Source: Prosthecomicrobium sp. N25 (GTDB taxonomy: Bacteria; Pseudomonadota; Alphaproteobacteria; Rhizobiales; Ancalomicrobiaceae). Taken from it: a DNA stretch of 64,000 bases. Shown here piece by piece: positions 29,262 to 38,594 of the stretch (positions are counted from its first letter, which is position 1; each line of letters starts with the position of its first letter). The translations under genes and the position numbers were made by a program. The notes under the pieces were generated by a model that saw nothing but the letters and a program-made list of their open reading frames with translations, was not told the origin of the DNA and made no database searches. The DNA lies in assembly GCF_037203705.1 (NCBI RefSeq), contig NZ_JBBCAT010000006.1:1-64000 (forward strand), given 5' to 3'.

Positions 29262-31004
29262 TCAGGGCACGGCGAAGACCCACACGGTCCCGCCGAGCGG
29301 CACCTCGGTCTTGGTGCCCCAGGCGGCGTCGATGAATCCCTGGAAGCGGCCGGCATCGACGCCCCAGCCCGTGGTCACGGCGATGTACTGCTTGCCGTCC
29401 CGCTCGAAGCTGATCGGGGGCGAGACGATACCGCCGTCCAGCCGTTGGCTCCACAGCACCTTGCCGGTCTTGGCGTCGAAGGCGCGGAACTCCGCGTCGT
29501 TGGTGCCGCCCGAGAAGACGAGCCCGCCGGCGGTGGTGAGCATCGGTCCCCAATTCGGCGACTTGAAGTTCACCTGCCAGACCTTGGTCAGCGTCTTCAC
29601 GTCCCAGGCCTGCACGGCCCCGATATGGTCCTTGGCCGCCTCGGTCGGCTTCATCTCCAGGCCCGACCCGAGATAGAGCACGCCGGGCTCGTACTCGACC
29701 TCCGCGCCCTCCATGGAGCCGCAGTGGTTCTCGTTGACGGGGATGAAGACGTAGCCGAGCGCCGGATCGTAGGCTTCCCCGGACCAGTCGCGCCCGCCCC
29801 AGGCCGACGGGCAGAAGTCGGCGCGCTTGCCGACCCCGGCCACCCGTTCCGGATTGTACTCCGGCCGGCCGGTCTTCGGGTCCAGGCCCTTGAACACGTT
29901 CTGGAAGACGTAGGGCTTGCCCTCCACGAAGGTCAGCTTGCCGCCTTGCCGGTCGAGTTTGTAGACCCAGCCGTTGCGGGCGAACTTGACCGCGAGCTGC
30001 TGCTTCTGGCCGCCGTTGTCGAGGTCGATCAGGGTCGGAGGGGTGGTCTCGTCCCAGTCCCAGGTGTCGTTGTGGTGGTACTGGAAATGCGTCTTGATGG
30101 CGCCGGTGTCCGGGTCGATCCCGATCGTCGAGGCGGTGTAGAGATTGTCGCCTGGGCGCAGGGCACCGACCCAGGGCGCTGCGTTGCCGACGCCCCAATA
30201 GGTGGTGTTGTTCTGTGCGTCGTAGTTTCCGGTGATCCAGATCGGGCCGCCGCCGCGCTTCCAGGTGTCGCCCGGCCAGGTCTTGCCGCCCGGCTGGTCC
30301 GGCGACGGGATGGTGTAGGTCTTCCACAGGGACTTGCCCGTGTCGGCGTCGGAGGCCTCCACGAAGCCGCGGATGCCGAACTCGCCGCCCGAGACGCCGA
30401 CCATGACCTTGCCGTTCACCACCAGGGGCGCGAGGGTCATGTAGTAGCCCTCCTCCCAGTTGGCGATCTGGCGGTCCCACAGCTTGTTGCCCGTCTTGGC
30501 GTCGAGGGCGACGAGCTTCGCGTCGAGCGTGGCGAAGAAGACCTTGTCACCCCACAAGGCGGCGCCGCGGTTGGTGGGGTGAACCGGGACGAGCTTCTCC
30601 GGAAGCGTCCAGCGGTAGCGCCAGATCTCCTTGCCGGTCTTCACGTCGAACGCGATGACCTGGTTGTCGGCGGCCGAGACGATCATCACGCCGTTGTTCA
30701 CGAGCGGAGGCGCCTGGTTGGCCGGATCCGCCGGCAGCGCGGCGAAAGACGTGAGCTTCTGGCGCGGGCCGGTCGGGGCGCTCCACACCGGCTTCAGCTT
30801 GGCGACGTTCTCGGCGTTGATCTGCTTCAGCGGGCTGTGGGACTGCCCGTCGTAGGTGCGGCGAATGCTGAGCCAGTTCCCCGGTTCGGGATTGGCGAGC
30901 CTCGCGGCCGTCACCGGCTCGTAGGAGCCGACCTGGGCCGCGGCACCCGTCGCGCAAGCCAGAAGCGCCACCGGAGCGGTGGCCAGCAGGAATCGTAGAG
31001 TCAT
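29262..31004 (-). CDS. PQQ-dependent alcohol dehydrogenase, lanthanide-type motif
   Basis: A 580-residue periplasmic quinoprotein. The signal peptide covers residues 1-23, followed by an eight-bladed propeller with W-docking repeats (FDVKTGKEIWRY, AFDAKTGKVLWSQ). There is no heme c domain, so electrons must pass to the separate cytochrome c encoded upstream. The active-site segment IGIDPDTG gives catalytic D297 and a second Asp two residues on (D299). This Asp-x-Asp is the mark of lanthanide-dependent enzymes such as XoxF and PedH. The usual vicinal Cys-Cys near residue 105 is absent. GGAGGAG precedes the ATG. Its substrate is unknown. Confidence 0.88.
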   Translation of the reverse strand: MTLRFLLATAPVALLACATGAAAQVGSYEPVTAARLANPEPGNWLSIRRTYDGQSHSPLKQINAENVAKLKPVWSAPTGPRQKLTSFAALPADPANQAPPLVNNGVMIVSAADNQVIAFDVKTGKEIWRYRWTLPEKLVPVHPTNRGAALWGDKVFFATLDAKLVALDAKTGNKLWDRQIANWEEGYYMTLAPLVVNGKVMVGVSGGEFGIRGFVEASDADTGKSLWKTYTIPSPDQPGGKTWPGDTWKRGGGPIWITGNYDAQNNTTYWGVGNAAPWVGALRPGDNLYTASTIGIDPDTGAIKTHFQYHHNDTWDWDETTPPTLIDLDNGGQKQQLAVKFARNGWVYKLDRQGGKLTFVEGKPYVFQNVFKGLDPKTGRPEYNPERVAGVGKRADFCPSAWGGRDWSGEAYDPALGYVFIPVNENHCGSMEGAEVEYEPGVLYLGSGLEMKPTEAAKDHIGAVQAWDVKTLTKVWQVNFKSPNWGPMLTTAGGLVFSGGTNDAEFRAFDAKTGKVLWSQRLDGGIVSPPISFERDGKQYIAVTTGWGVDAGRFQGFIDAAWGTKTEVPLGGTVWVFAVP

Positions 31005-31066
31005 CTTTCTCCTCCTCGCAAACAAGCGCATTCCGACGAGAGGGTTGGGCGCTTCGCGCGCTCTGC

Positions 31067-31540
31067 TCAGCGCATGCCCTGCACGTTTTGAGCGGTGACG
31101 GGACCGTATTCGTTGCCCCAGCTGTTCATGATGTACGTGGAGATCGCGGCGATCTGCTCGTCGGACAGCACGGGAGCGAATTCGGGCATGTATCCCGGCC
31201 CGGTCAGGATGGCCCAGATCAGGTGGCCCGGGTCGCCCGCGAGCCTCGGATTCTTGGCGAGCGGGACGCCCGCCGTGCCCCGGGTGCCGTGGCATTGGCG
31301 GCAATTGTCCAGGTAGAGCTGCCGCCCGGCCTCCACGACGGCCGCAAGTGCCGGGTCGCCGGACTTCGGGGCCTGGGCGGGAGCCGGAGCCGCGGACGGG
31401 GCGGGCGCGGCCGCGGATGTCGACGGCGGGCCGGGCTCGGCCGATTGCGCCAGCGCCGTCGGGAGCCCGCTGGGGATCCAGAGCGAAGCGGCGAGACTCA
31501 GGGCCCCGAGACGGGCCACGGGCCAGCTTGATCGGAACAT
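31067..31540 (-). CDS. secreted cytochrome c, electron acceptor of the PQQ enzyme
   Basis: A 157-residue periplasmic c-type cytochrome. It has a signal peptide (1-31), an Ala/Pro/Ser-rich linker (32-60), and then one heme site CRQCH with a likely Met ligand in GPGYMPEF. It resembles the class I cytochromes paired with quinoprotein ethanol dehydrogenases (PedF-like). It is the first gene of the eight-gene operon. GAGGAAG precedes the chosen ATG. Two operator copies lie 81-123 bases upstream. Confidence 0.9.
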   Translation of the reverse strand: MFRSSWPVARLGALSLAASLWIPSGLPTALAQSAEPGPPSTSAAAPAPSAAPAPAQAPKSGDPALAAVVEAGRQLYLDNCRQCHGTRGTAGVPLAKNPRLAGDPGHLIWAILTGPGYMPEFAPVLSDEQIAAISTYIMNSWGNEYGPVTAQNVQGMR

Positions 31541-31620
31541 TGGCGCTTCCTCGTGCGGGACCTCTGGCGGGCCCGCTTCGCAATTACACATACCCAAGAG
31601 ACCACCCGTCGTCAACAATC

Positions 31621-31663
31621 TGAATTCCGAATTTTGAACTCTGGCGACTGAATTCAGAATTCC
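31621..31663. promoter_or_regulatory. twin operator in cytochrome/aldA divergent region
   Basis: Two sites lie 28 bases apart: TGAATTCCGAATTTT (31621-31635, 12 of 15 matching copy 1) and TGAATTCAGAATTCC (31649-31663, 14 of 15). They lie between the divergent starts of the cytochrome c operon (31540) and the aldehyde dehydrogenase (31778). They can therefore control both directions, probably through the GntR regulator downstream of aldA. Confidence 0.7.
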
Positions 31664-31777
31664 AATGCAGCGCAAGGCGTGTTATGGGGGTGATGCCCCT
31701 GACCGCAAGAGACCGACTCTGGTGCCGGTCCGGGGCAGAAGGCCTTGCAAGGCCACGCGAGCCAACGGAGGAAGCCC

Positions 31778-33211
31778 ATGGGCATGCATCAGAATTTCAT
31801 CGGCGGCCGTTTCCGGCCGACAACGGGCGGCGACGTGATCCCGGTCCTCAACCCCGCCCGCGACACGGTGATCTCCGAGATCCCGGACTCGTCGGCCGAC
31901 GCGGTCGCGCAGGCGGTGGCCGCGGCGAAGCGAGCCCAGCCGGCTTGGGAGAAGCTGCCCGCGATCCAGCGCGCCAAGTACCTTCGCCAGATCTCCGCGA
32001 AGATCCGGGCCAACGCGGCAAAGATCGCGCGCGTGATCTCCGAGGAGCAGGGCAAGATCCTAGGCCTGGCCGAGGTGGAGGCCCACTTCACCGCCGACTA
32101 CATCGACTACATGGCCGAATGGGCCCGCCGGATCGAAGGCGAGGTCATCCAGAGTGACCGTCCCGGGGAGAACATCTTTCTGTTCCGCCAGGCGCTCGGC
32201 GTCGTCGCGGGCATCCTGCCCTGGAATTTTCCGTTCTTCCTGATCGCGCGCAAGATGGCGCCCGCCCTCATCACCGGCAACACCATCGTCATCAAGCCGA
32301 GCGAGGAGACCCCCAACAACGCCGCCCTCTTCGCGTCGCTGGTCCAGGAGACCGAGCTGCCCGAAGGCGTCTTCAACATCGTGTATGGGCGTGGCGCGAC
32401 CACCGGCCGGGCGCTGACCCTGCACGAGGACGTCCGGATGGTGAGCTTCACGGGAAGCGTCGATACCGGCTCCAAGATCATGGCGGACGCCGCCCGCAAC
32501 ATCACCAAGGTCAATCTCGAACTCGGCGGCAAGGCGCCGGCGATCGTGCTGGCGGACGCGGATCTCGACCTCGCCGCCCGTGCCATCAAGCAATCGCGGG
32601 TGCTCAACACCGGCCAGGTCTGCAACGCCCCGGAGCGCGTCTACGTGGATCGCAAGGTCGCGGACGCCTTCGTGGCCAAGCTGACCGCCGAAATGAAGTC
32701 GACCCGCTACGGCGACCCGCTCGCCGACGACAAGCTCGACATGGGGCCGATCATCAACAAGTCCGGCCTGCAGAAGATCGACCATCTCGTCTCGGGCGCG
32801 ATCGCCCAGGGAGCGCAGGCGATCCTCGGCGGCAAGGTGGCCGACCTCGGCGCCGGCAATCACTACGAGCCCACCGTCCTGGTCAACTGCCGTCAGGACA
32901 TGGACATCGTCCAGAAGGAGATCTTCGGTCCGGTCCTGCCCGTGGTGACCGTTTCGGACCTCGACGAGGCGATTGCCATGGCGAACGACACCGTTTATGG
33001 CCTGACGTCGTCGATCTACACCAACGACATACGATGTGCGCTCAAGGCCTGCAACGAGCTCCATTTCGGGGAGACCTACGTCAACCGCGAGAACTTCGAG
33101 GCTATGCAGGGCTTCCATGCGGGCAGAGGGCGCTCGGGGATCGGGGGTGCCGATGGCAAGCACGGCGTCCTGGAGTACACTCAGACCCACCTCGCCTATA
33201 TCCAGACCTGA
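31778..33211 (+). CDS. aldA: AldA-type lactaldehyde/glycolaldehyde dehydrogenase
   Basis: A 477-residue NAD-dependent aldehyde dehydrogenase. From memory it is close to E. coli AldA over the full length: FTADYIDYMAEWARR, SDRPGENI, TGILPWNFPFFLIARKMAPAL-like and YVNRENFEAMQGFHAG blocks. The catalytic residues are N150, E248 and C282. AldA oxidises L-lactaldehyde and glycolaldehyde to the hydroxy acids. The gene faces away from the cytochrome/PQQ operon and shares its operators, so it probably takes the aldehyde made by the quinoprotein. GGAGGAAG precedes the ATG. The true substrate may be a larger hydroxyaldehyde. Confidence 0.9.
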   Translation: MGMHQNFIGGRFRPTTGGDVIPVLNPARDTVISEIPDSSADAVAQAVAAAKRAQPAWEKLPAIQRAKYLRQISAKIRANAAKIARVISEEQGKILGLAEVEAHFTADYIDYMAEWARRIEGEVIQSDRPGENIFLFRQALGVVAGILPWNFPFFLIARKMAPALITGNTIVIKPSEETPNNAALFASLVQETELPEGVFNIVYGRGATTGRALTLHEDVRMVSFTGSVDTGSKIMADAARNITKVNLELGGKAPAIVLADADLDLAARAIKQSRVLNTGQVCNAPERVYVDRKVADAFVAKLTAEMKSTRYGDPLADDKLDMGPIINKSGLQKIDHLVSGAIAQGAQAILGGKVADLGAGNHYEPTVLVNCRQDMDIVQKEIFGPVLPVVTVSDLDEAIAMANDTVYGLTSSIYTNDIRCALKACNELHFGETYVNRENFEAMQGFHAGRGRSGIGGADGKHGVLEYTQTHLAYIQT

Positions 33212-33223
33212 GTCGGTCTTCGC

Positions 33224-33257
33224 GAGTCCGGCATCGGAGGGTGCCGTTGCCGGACTC
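33224..33257 (+). terminator. hairpin between aldA and gntR
   Basis: Perfect 10-bp arms GAGTCCGGCA/TGCCGGACTC with a 14-base loop begin 13 bases after the aldA stop. No U tract follows. It may end or attenuate aldA transcription before the regulator gene. Confidence 0.45.
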
Positions 33258-33332
33258 CCACGCGCCGGAGGGTGCCGTCGGTCCCACATGAGGCAGGAAA
33301 GGGGCGCAGCCGCCGAAAGGGTTCAGTAGCCG

Positions 33333-34052
33333 ATGAAGCCGATTGCAACCGCTCCCAGCCGGGCCGAACAGGTCTACACGGCCATTCGCGACAGCATATG
33401 CGATGGCAGCCTGCGTCCCGGCACGCACCTGGTCCAGGAGGATCTGGCTGCGCGTCTCGGCGTTTCCCGCCAGCCGGTCCAGCAGGCCATGGCGCTGCTC
33501 AAGAACGAGGGCCTCGTGCTCGAGAAGGGCGCGCGAGGCCTCTACGTGGCTCCGCTCGACGCCGATGCGACCGTGCATCACTACCAGATCCGACTCAGCC
33601 TGGATCTTCTGGCCGCCCGGCTGACGGCCGAAAGGGCGGCCCGATCGCCGGACTTCGCCCGGCAGCTGCTCTCCGACGGCGAGCGGATCCTGGCCGCCGG
33701 CGAGCGCGCGCTCGCAAAGGGCAGCCACCGCGACGCCGTGGCGATGGACGTCGAGTTCCACTCCTTCATCTATGAAATGTCCGGCAACCCGCTCATCGTC
33801 GGCGCCGCGGAACCGCATTGGTACTATCTCCGAAGGGTCATGGTCGCGGTCCTGAACTACGCCGAGCGCGGCCCGATCGTTTGGAAGCAGCATCGGGACA
33901 TCCTGGACGCCCTGGCGGCCGGCAAGGCCGACGAGGCCTGCGCCATGGTCAAGGCTCATATCCTGGGCGCGGAGGCCGCCTTCCTGCGGGTGTTGCCGGC
34001 CGTGGCGCCGCCGGACCCCGAGCCAGCGCCCCGGGCCCCCGTCGCGCTCTGA
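33333..34052 (+). CDS. GntR-family regulator, FCD (FadR) type
   Basis: A 239-residue regulator. The N-terminal winged helix (about 10-75; LRPGTHLVQEDLAARLGVSRQPVQQAMALL) precedes an all-helical FCD ligand-binding domain with the metal-site pattern D-x3-H (DVEFHSF), HRDIL and a later His (KAHIL). FCD regulators usually bind a carboxylic acid and repress catabolic genes. It lies downstream of aldA on the same strand. It is the obvious candidate to bind the TGAATTCAGAATTCA operators. The inducer may be the acid taken by the CoA ligase. Confidence 0.88.
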   Translation: MKPIATAPSRAEQVYTAIRDSICDGSLRPGTHLVQEDLAARLGVSRQPVQQAMALLKNEGLVLEKGARGLYVAPLDADATVHHYQIRLSLDLLAARLTAERAARSPDFARQLLSDGERILAAGERALAKGSHRDAVAMDVEFHSFIYEMSGNPLIVGAAEPHWYYLRRVMVAVLNYAERGPIVWKQHRDILDALAAGKADEACAMVKAHILGAEAAFLRVLPAVAPPDPEPAPRAPVAL

Positions 34053-34103
34053 GGCCTGTCGCCGGCGGGCAGCGCCGACCGCGACCGGCCCCGCGCCTGC
34101 CTT

Positions 34104-35255
34104 TCAGGCACGCAAGGGACGAAGGAAGGCCAGGATCTCGCGCGCAAGCGCCTCCGGCTGTTCCATGGCGGCGAAGTGGCCGCCGCGCTCCATGACGGTC
34201 CAACGCCGGATGTCGCGATAGGTCCGCGCGGCGAGCGAGCGGGGCGGCCGCACGATTTCGGTCGGAAAGGCCGCATAGCCGGTCGGCACGGTGATCGGAC
34301 CGCCGTCCGGGATGGGCCAGGGCCGATGCATGCGGGCATGGTAGGGATGGAACGAGGACCCGATGGAGCCCGTGAACCAGTAGAGCGAGACGTTCGCCAG
34401 GAGCTGGTCCATGCTGAAGACCGACAGGGGGTCGCCGCCGCAGTCGGCCCAGCGCTGGAACTTCTCGATGATCCAGGCCGCCAGGCCCGCGGGCGAGTCC
34501 GTGAGCCCATAGGCGAGCGTCAGGGGCCGCGTGCCCTGGATCCACTGGTAGCCCGTCTCCTCCTTCAGGAACACGGTGAGCGCCTCGGCATAAGCCCGCT
34601 CCTCGGCCGTGGCCGTCTCGGCCAGGGTAGGATCCCGCCGGATCGGCACCATGTTGAGGTGCAGGCCGATCATGCGGTCGGGGTGCTCGTAGGCGATCCG
34701 GGACGTAACGAACGAGCCCCAGTCTCCGCCCTGCGCGGCGAAGCGATCGTATCCCAGCACCTCCGTCATGAGGCGGGCCAGCGTTCCCGCCATCTCCTCG
34801 ACGCCGAAACGAGCCTGTCCTGGCTGGAATGACAGCGTGTAGCCCGGCAGCGACGGAGCGATCACCGTGACCGCATCGGCCGGATCGCCGCCGAAGCGAC
34901 CGGGATCGGTCAGGCGCGGGATGATGTCGAGAAATTCGAGAACCGACCCCGGCCAGCCGTGCACGAGCAGGAGCGGGACGGGCGACGGCCCCTGCCCCTC
35001 GACCCGGATGAAGTGCTGGTCGAACCCGTCGAGCCGGACGCGGAATTGCGGCAGCGCGTTCAGCCGCGCTTCGGCCGCGCGCCAGTCGAACCCGTCCCGC
35101 CAATAGGCCGTCAGCCGCTGCATGAAGCCGAGATCGGACCCCATCTCCCACGGCTCGAAGACCTGGTCCGGGAAGCGGGTCAGCGCGAGCCGGGCGCGCA
35201 GGTCGGCGAGGGCGCTGTCGGGGACGGAGAGCGTGAAGGGGACGGGCGTGGACAT
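34104..35255 (-). CDS. epoxide hydrolase family protein
   Basis: A 383-residue alpha/beta hydrolase with the N-terminal EHN domain (about 1-110) of microsomal-type epoxide hydrolases. The oxyanion motif is HGWPGS, the nucleophile Asp lies in QGGDWGS, and the catalytic His lies in ERGGHFAAMEQP. It should open an epoxide to a diol. There is no signal peptide. It is convergent with the GntR gene and followed by a peroxiredoxin gene on the same strand after 108 bp. A link to the alcohol-oxidising regulon (epoxide to diol to aldehyde) is possible, but no operator copy is seen before it. Confidence 0.85.
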   Translation of the reverse strand: MSTPVPFTLSVPDSALADLRARLALTRFPDQVFEPWEMGSDLGFMQRLTAYWRDGFDWRAAEARLNALPQFRVRLDGFDQHFIRVEGQGPSPVPLLLVHGWPGSVLEFLDIIPRLTDPGRFGGDPADAVTVIAPSLPGYTLSFQPGQARFGVEEMAGTLARLMTEVLGYDRFAAQGGDWGSFVTSRIAYEHPDRMIGLHLNMVPIRRDPTLAETATAEERAYAEALTVFLKEETGYQWIQGTRPLTLAYGLTDSPAGLAAWIIEKFQRWADCGGDPLSVFSMDQLLANVSLYWFTGSIGSSFHPYHARMHRPWPIPDGGPITVPTGYAAFPTEIVRPPRSLAARTYRDIRRWTVMERGGHFAAMEQPEALAREILAFLRPLRA

Positions 35256-35363
35256 CGTGCGGGCCTTCCCTGTTGGTCACGGGCGCATGGGCCGGCGGGA
35301 CCGCTCGATCCCGTTCCGGTTCCTCCGACGAGGGCGCCCCCGGCTTGGCTGCGGGGGCGGAGG

Positions 35364-35894
35364 TCACCGGCTCCCGAGATAGTCCAGCATGGTCCGGGCA
35401 TCCGAAACCTGGACACCGACTCCGGGCGGATCGTCCCGAAAGCCGGGCTCGACGAACATCTGGCGGATCTCGCCGTCCACCACATGCATGGAGTAGCGCC
35501 AGCTGCGCAGCCCCATCCCATGGCTGGTCCGCTGGACGAGCATGCCCATCTGGCGCGTGAAGTCCGCGTTGCCGTCCGGCAGCATGAACACCTTCTCGAT
35601 GTCGCGGCTCTTCGCCCACTGGTACATGACGAAGGCGTCGTTCACCGAGAGGCACACGACCCGGTCCACGCCGAGCGCGGTGAAGTCGTCGTGATGCCGC
35701 TCGTAGCCCGGCAGGTGGGTATCCGAGCAGGCGGGCGTGAAGGCGCCCGGCACCCCGAACAGAACGATGCTCTTGCCACCGAACAGCTCGTCGGACGTCA
35801 GGTCGCGCCACTCGAAGGGGTTCGGCCCGTCGAGGGCGGGATTCCTGACGCGCGTATGGAACGTCACCCGCGGCACACGATGAATGGGCGGCAT
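35364..35894 (-). CDS. peroxiredoxin, Prx5 type
   Basis: A 176-residue thioredoxin-fold peroxidase. The peroxidatic Cys lies in the Prx5 motif PGAFTPACSDTHLPGY. It reduces peroxides using glutaredoxin or thioredoxin. No fused glutaredoxin domain is present. The start MPPIHRVPR was chosen because GGAGGAGG lies upstream; the longer frame is Pro/Arg-rich. Confidence 0.88.
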   Translation of the reverse strand: MPPIHRVPRVTFHTRVRNPALDGPNPFEWRDLTSDELFGGKSIVLFGVPGAFTPACSDTHLPGYERHHDDFTALGVDRVVCLSVNDAFVMYQWAKSRDIEKVFMLPDGNADFTRQMGMLVQRTSHGMGLRSWRYSMHVVDGEIRQMFVEPGFRDDPPGVGVQVSDARTMLDYLGSR

Positions 35895-36057
35895 TGCTGC
35901 GGTCCTCCTCCTTGGCGGCGCGCCGGTCACGCCCGGCCTTGGGGGCCGCGGACGCGGTCCCGGGAGCGGCACGCCCGGCTTCGTCGGGACCATCCTCACA
36001 GGCGAGGGGCCGCGGGCCAAGCCCCCGATCCACGGCCGGGCGAATGTCCCGACGCCT

Positions 36058-36171
36058 TCAGCTCTGCAGGTACTTGATCAGTCCCGCGATGCCGAGGACG
36101 ACCAGGACAAGGATCAAGATGCTGCCCAGGCCCATCCAGCCGCCGTGCCAACCCATGTCCCAGTCCATCAT
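36058..36171 (-). CDS. 37-residue membrane protein coupled to copper ATPase
   Basis: A short gene whose ATG overlaps the copper ATPase stop (ATGA), so it is likely translated by coupling. Residues 1-13 ([13 protein letters not shown]) are rich in Met, Trp and His, which could bind Cu(I). Residues 17-33 form one strongly hydrophobic helix. It is too short for most gene finders. A role as a small regulator or metal-entry aid for the pump is inferred from context only. Confidence 0.6.
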   Translation of the reverse strand: MMDWDMGWHGGWMGLGSILILVLVVLGIAGLIKYLQS

Positions 36172-38594
36172 GGCCGTCTCGCTCCCTTGTCGATCCGGAC
36201 TGTCTTCAGCCGCGCCGCATTGCCCACCACGCTGACCGACGACAGCGCCATGGCGGCGGCCGCGATCACGGGCGAGAGCAGCAGGCCGAAGCTCGGATAG
36301 AGGACGCCGGCGGCGACCGGGACGCCGAGGGCGTTGTACACGAAGGCGAAGAACAGATTCTGGCGGATGTTGCGCATGGTGGCCTGCGACAGCAGGCGCG
36401 CCCGGACGATGCCGGTGAGGTCGCCCTTCAGGAGCGTGACACCGGCGCTCTCGATGGCGACGTCGGTCCCCGATCCCATGGCGATGCCGACGTCGGCCGC
36501 CGTGAGCGCCGGGGCGTCGTTGACGCCGTCGCCCGCCATGGCGACCGTCCGGCCCTCCCGGCGGTAGGCCTCCACGACCGCGCTCTTGCCCTCGGGCAGG
36601 ATCTCGGCCTGGACCTCCGGGATGCCGAGCCGCGCCGCGATGGCGCGGGCGGTGGTCCAGTTGTCGCCGGTCAACATCACGACCCGGATGCCGGCCTCCT
36701 TCAACGCGTCGAGCGCGGCGGGGGTGGTCGGCTTGATGGGATCCGCGATGGCCAGGACGGCCGCTGGCCGGCCGTCGACGCCAGCGAAGATCGCGGTCGC
36801 GCCGTCGGCGCGGAGCCGGTCGGCGCGGGCCGCGAGCGGTCCCGTGTCGATCCCGTGCTCCTGCAGGAAGGCGGCGTTGCCGAGCACGATCCGCCGCCCC
36901 TCCACGGTGCCGAGGGCTCCCTTTCCGGTCGGGCTGTCGAAATCGGTCACCGCAGCCGGCCGGAGGCCGCCCACGTCTGCGGCGGCCACGATGGCGAGCG
37001 CGATCGGATGCTCGCTCGCCCGCTCCACCGCGGCGGCGAGGCGGAGCACCTCGGCCTCGGCGAAGCCGTCCGCGGTCACGATCTCGATCACAGCCGGCTT
37101 GCCCTCGGTGAGCGTTCCGGTCTTGTCGACCACCAGCGTGTCGATCTTCTCCATCCGCTCCAGGGCCTCGGCATTCTTGATGAGCACGCCGTGTTCCGCG
37201 CCGCGCCCGACGCCGACCATGATGGACATAGGCGTGGCGAGACCGAGCGCGCAGGGGCAGGCGATGATCAGCACGGAAACGGCCGCGACCAGGCCATAGG
37301 CGTAGCGCGGTTCCGGCCCCCAGATGGCCCAGGCCACCCACGCCAGGAGCGCGATCGCGATCACCGCGGGGACGAAGTAGCCCGAGACGTCGTCCGCCAG
37401 CCGCTGGATCGGCGCACGGCTGCGCTGCGCCTCCGCGACCAGTTGGACGATGCGCGCCAGCATGGTGTCGCGGCCGACCTTGTCGGCGGTGATGACGAGC
37501 GCCCCCGACCGGTTCATCGTCCCGCCGACGACGCTGTCGCCGACCGACTTCGTGACCGGCATGGACTCGCCCGTGACCATGGACTCGTCCACGGCGCTCC
37601 GCCCCTCCGCGACGATCCCGTCGACCGGCACCTTCTCGCCGGGCCGCACGCGCAGCCGGTCGCCGACCGCCACGAGCTCCAGGGCCACCTCGGCCTCGCT
37701 GCCGTCCGGCGCGATCCGCCTGGCCGTCTTCGGCGCGAGGTCGAGCAGCGCGCGGATCGCGCCGCCGGTCGACTCGCGGGCACGCAGCTCGAGAACCTGG
37801 CCGAGCAGGACCAGCACGGTGATCACCGTCGCGGCCTCGAAATAGACCGCGACCGACCCGTCCGCCGCCCGGAAGCCGGCCGGGAAGACCTGCGGCATCA
37901 CGGTCGCGATGACGCTGTAGATCCAGGCGACGCCGATGCCCATGGCGATGAGCGTGAACATGTTGAGCTTGCGCGTCACGAGCGACTGCCAGCCGCGGAC
38001 GAAGAAGGGCATGCCCGCCCAGAGCACGACCGGGGTTCCGAGCGCGAACTGGAGCCAGTTCGAGGTCGCCTGGCTCAGGACGTGGCGCAAGCCCAGCAGG
38101 TGCCCGCCCATCTCCAGGGCGAAGACCGGCAGGGTAAGCGCGAGGCCGATCCGGAAGCGCCGGGTCATGTCGACGAGTTCGGGCGAGGGCCCGGTCGCCT
38201 CGGTGGCGACCAGCGGCTCCAGCGCCATGCCGCAGATCGGGCAGTGACCGGGACCGACCTGACGGACCTGCGGATGCATCGGACAGGTGTAGATCGTCCC
38301 TTCCGGGACGGGCGCCGACGCAAGGTGGGCGGCCCGGGCCGCGCCCTCGTGATGGTGAGAAGCGGAGTCGGGCCGCAGGTGGTCCGGGCTTTGGTGCACG
38401 TGTGGGTGGCCGTGCTCGCCGTGGCCGTGATGGTCTGCCGCCGGGCCGGTCGGGTCGGGGCCATCGGAGCCACGCGGCTCATCGGCAGGCAGCGACGTGG
38501 CAGCCGGAAGCCCCGGGTGGCGTGCCGATACGGGGCGTCCGTCCTGTCGCGAGCCGCTTGCGCCCGGGTGGGCTGAATGATCGGTCGTCGCCAC
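36168..38594 (-). CDS. copA: copper-translocating P1B-type ATPase, CopA-like
   Basis: An 808-residue Cu(I)-exporting ATPase starting with GTG after GGAGGAAG. The N-terminus is His-rich (about 54-92) and is followed by a heavy-metal-binding zinc-ribbon-like segment YTCPMHP...CPICGM (102-123) instead of a CXXC HMA domain. Membrane helices carry the transport motif CPC at 446-448. The phosphorylated D490 is in DKTGT; the HP dipeptide (SEHPIA) and GDGVNDAP are present. It pumps copper out of the cytoplasm. It is followed by a coupled 37-residue membrane protein. Confidence 0.93.
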   Translation of the reverse strand: MATTDHSAHPGASGSRQDGRPVSARHPGLPAATSLPADEPRGSDGPDPTGPAADHHGHGEHGHPHVHQSPDHLRPDSASHHHEGAARAAHLASAPVPEGTIYTCPMHPQVRQVGPGHCPICGMALEPLVATEATGPSPELVDMTRRFRIGLALTLPVFALEMGGHLLGLRHVLSQATSNWLQFALGTPVVLWAGMPFFVRGWQSLVTRKLNMFTLIAMGIGVAWIYSVIATVMPQVFPAGFRAADGSVAVYFEAATVITVLVLLGQVLELRARESTGGAIRALLDLAPKTARRIAPDGSEAEVALELVAVGDRLRVRPGEKVPVDGIVAEGRSAVDESMVTGESMPVTKSVGDSVVGGTMNRSGALVITADKVGRDTMLARIVQLVAEAQRSRAPIQRLADDVSGYFVPAVIAIALLAWVAWAIWGPEPRYAYGLVAAVSVLIIACPCALGLATPMSIMVGVGRGAEHGVLIKNAEALERMEKIDTLVVDKTGTLTEGKPAVIEIVTADGFAEAEVLRLAAAVERASEHPIALAIVAAADVGGLRPAAVTDFDSPTGKGALGTVEGRRIVLGNAAFLQEHGIDTGPLAARADRLRADGATAIFAGVDGRPAAVLAIADPIKPTTPAALDALKEAGIRVVMLTGDNWTTARAIAARLGIPEVQAEILPEGKSAVVEAYRREGRTVAMAGDGVNDAPALTAADVGIAMGSGTDVAIESAGVTLLKGDLTGIVRARLLSQATMRNIRQNLFFAFVYNALGVPVAAGVLYPSFGLLLSPVIAAAAMALSSVSVVGNAARLKTVRIDKGARRP

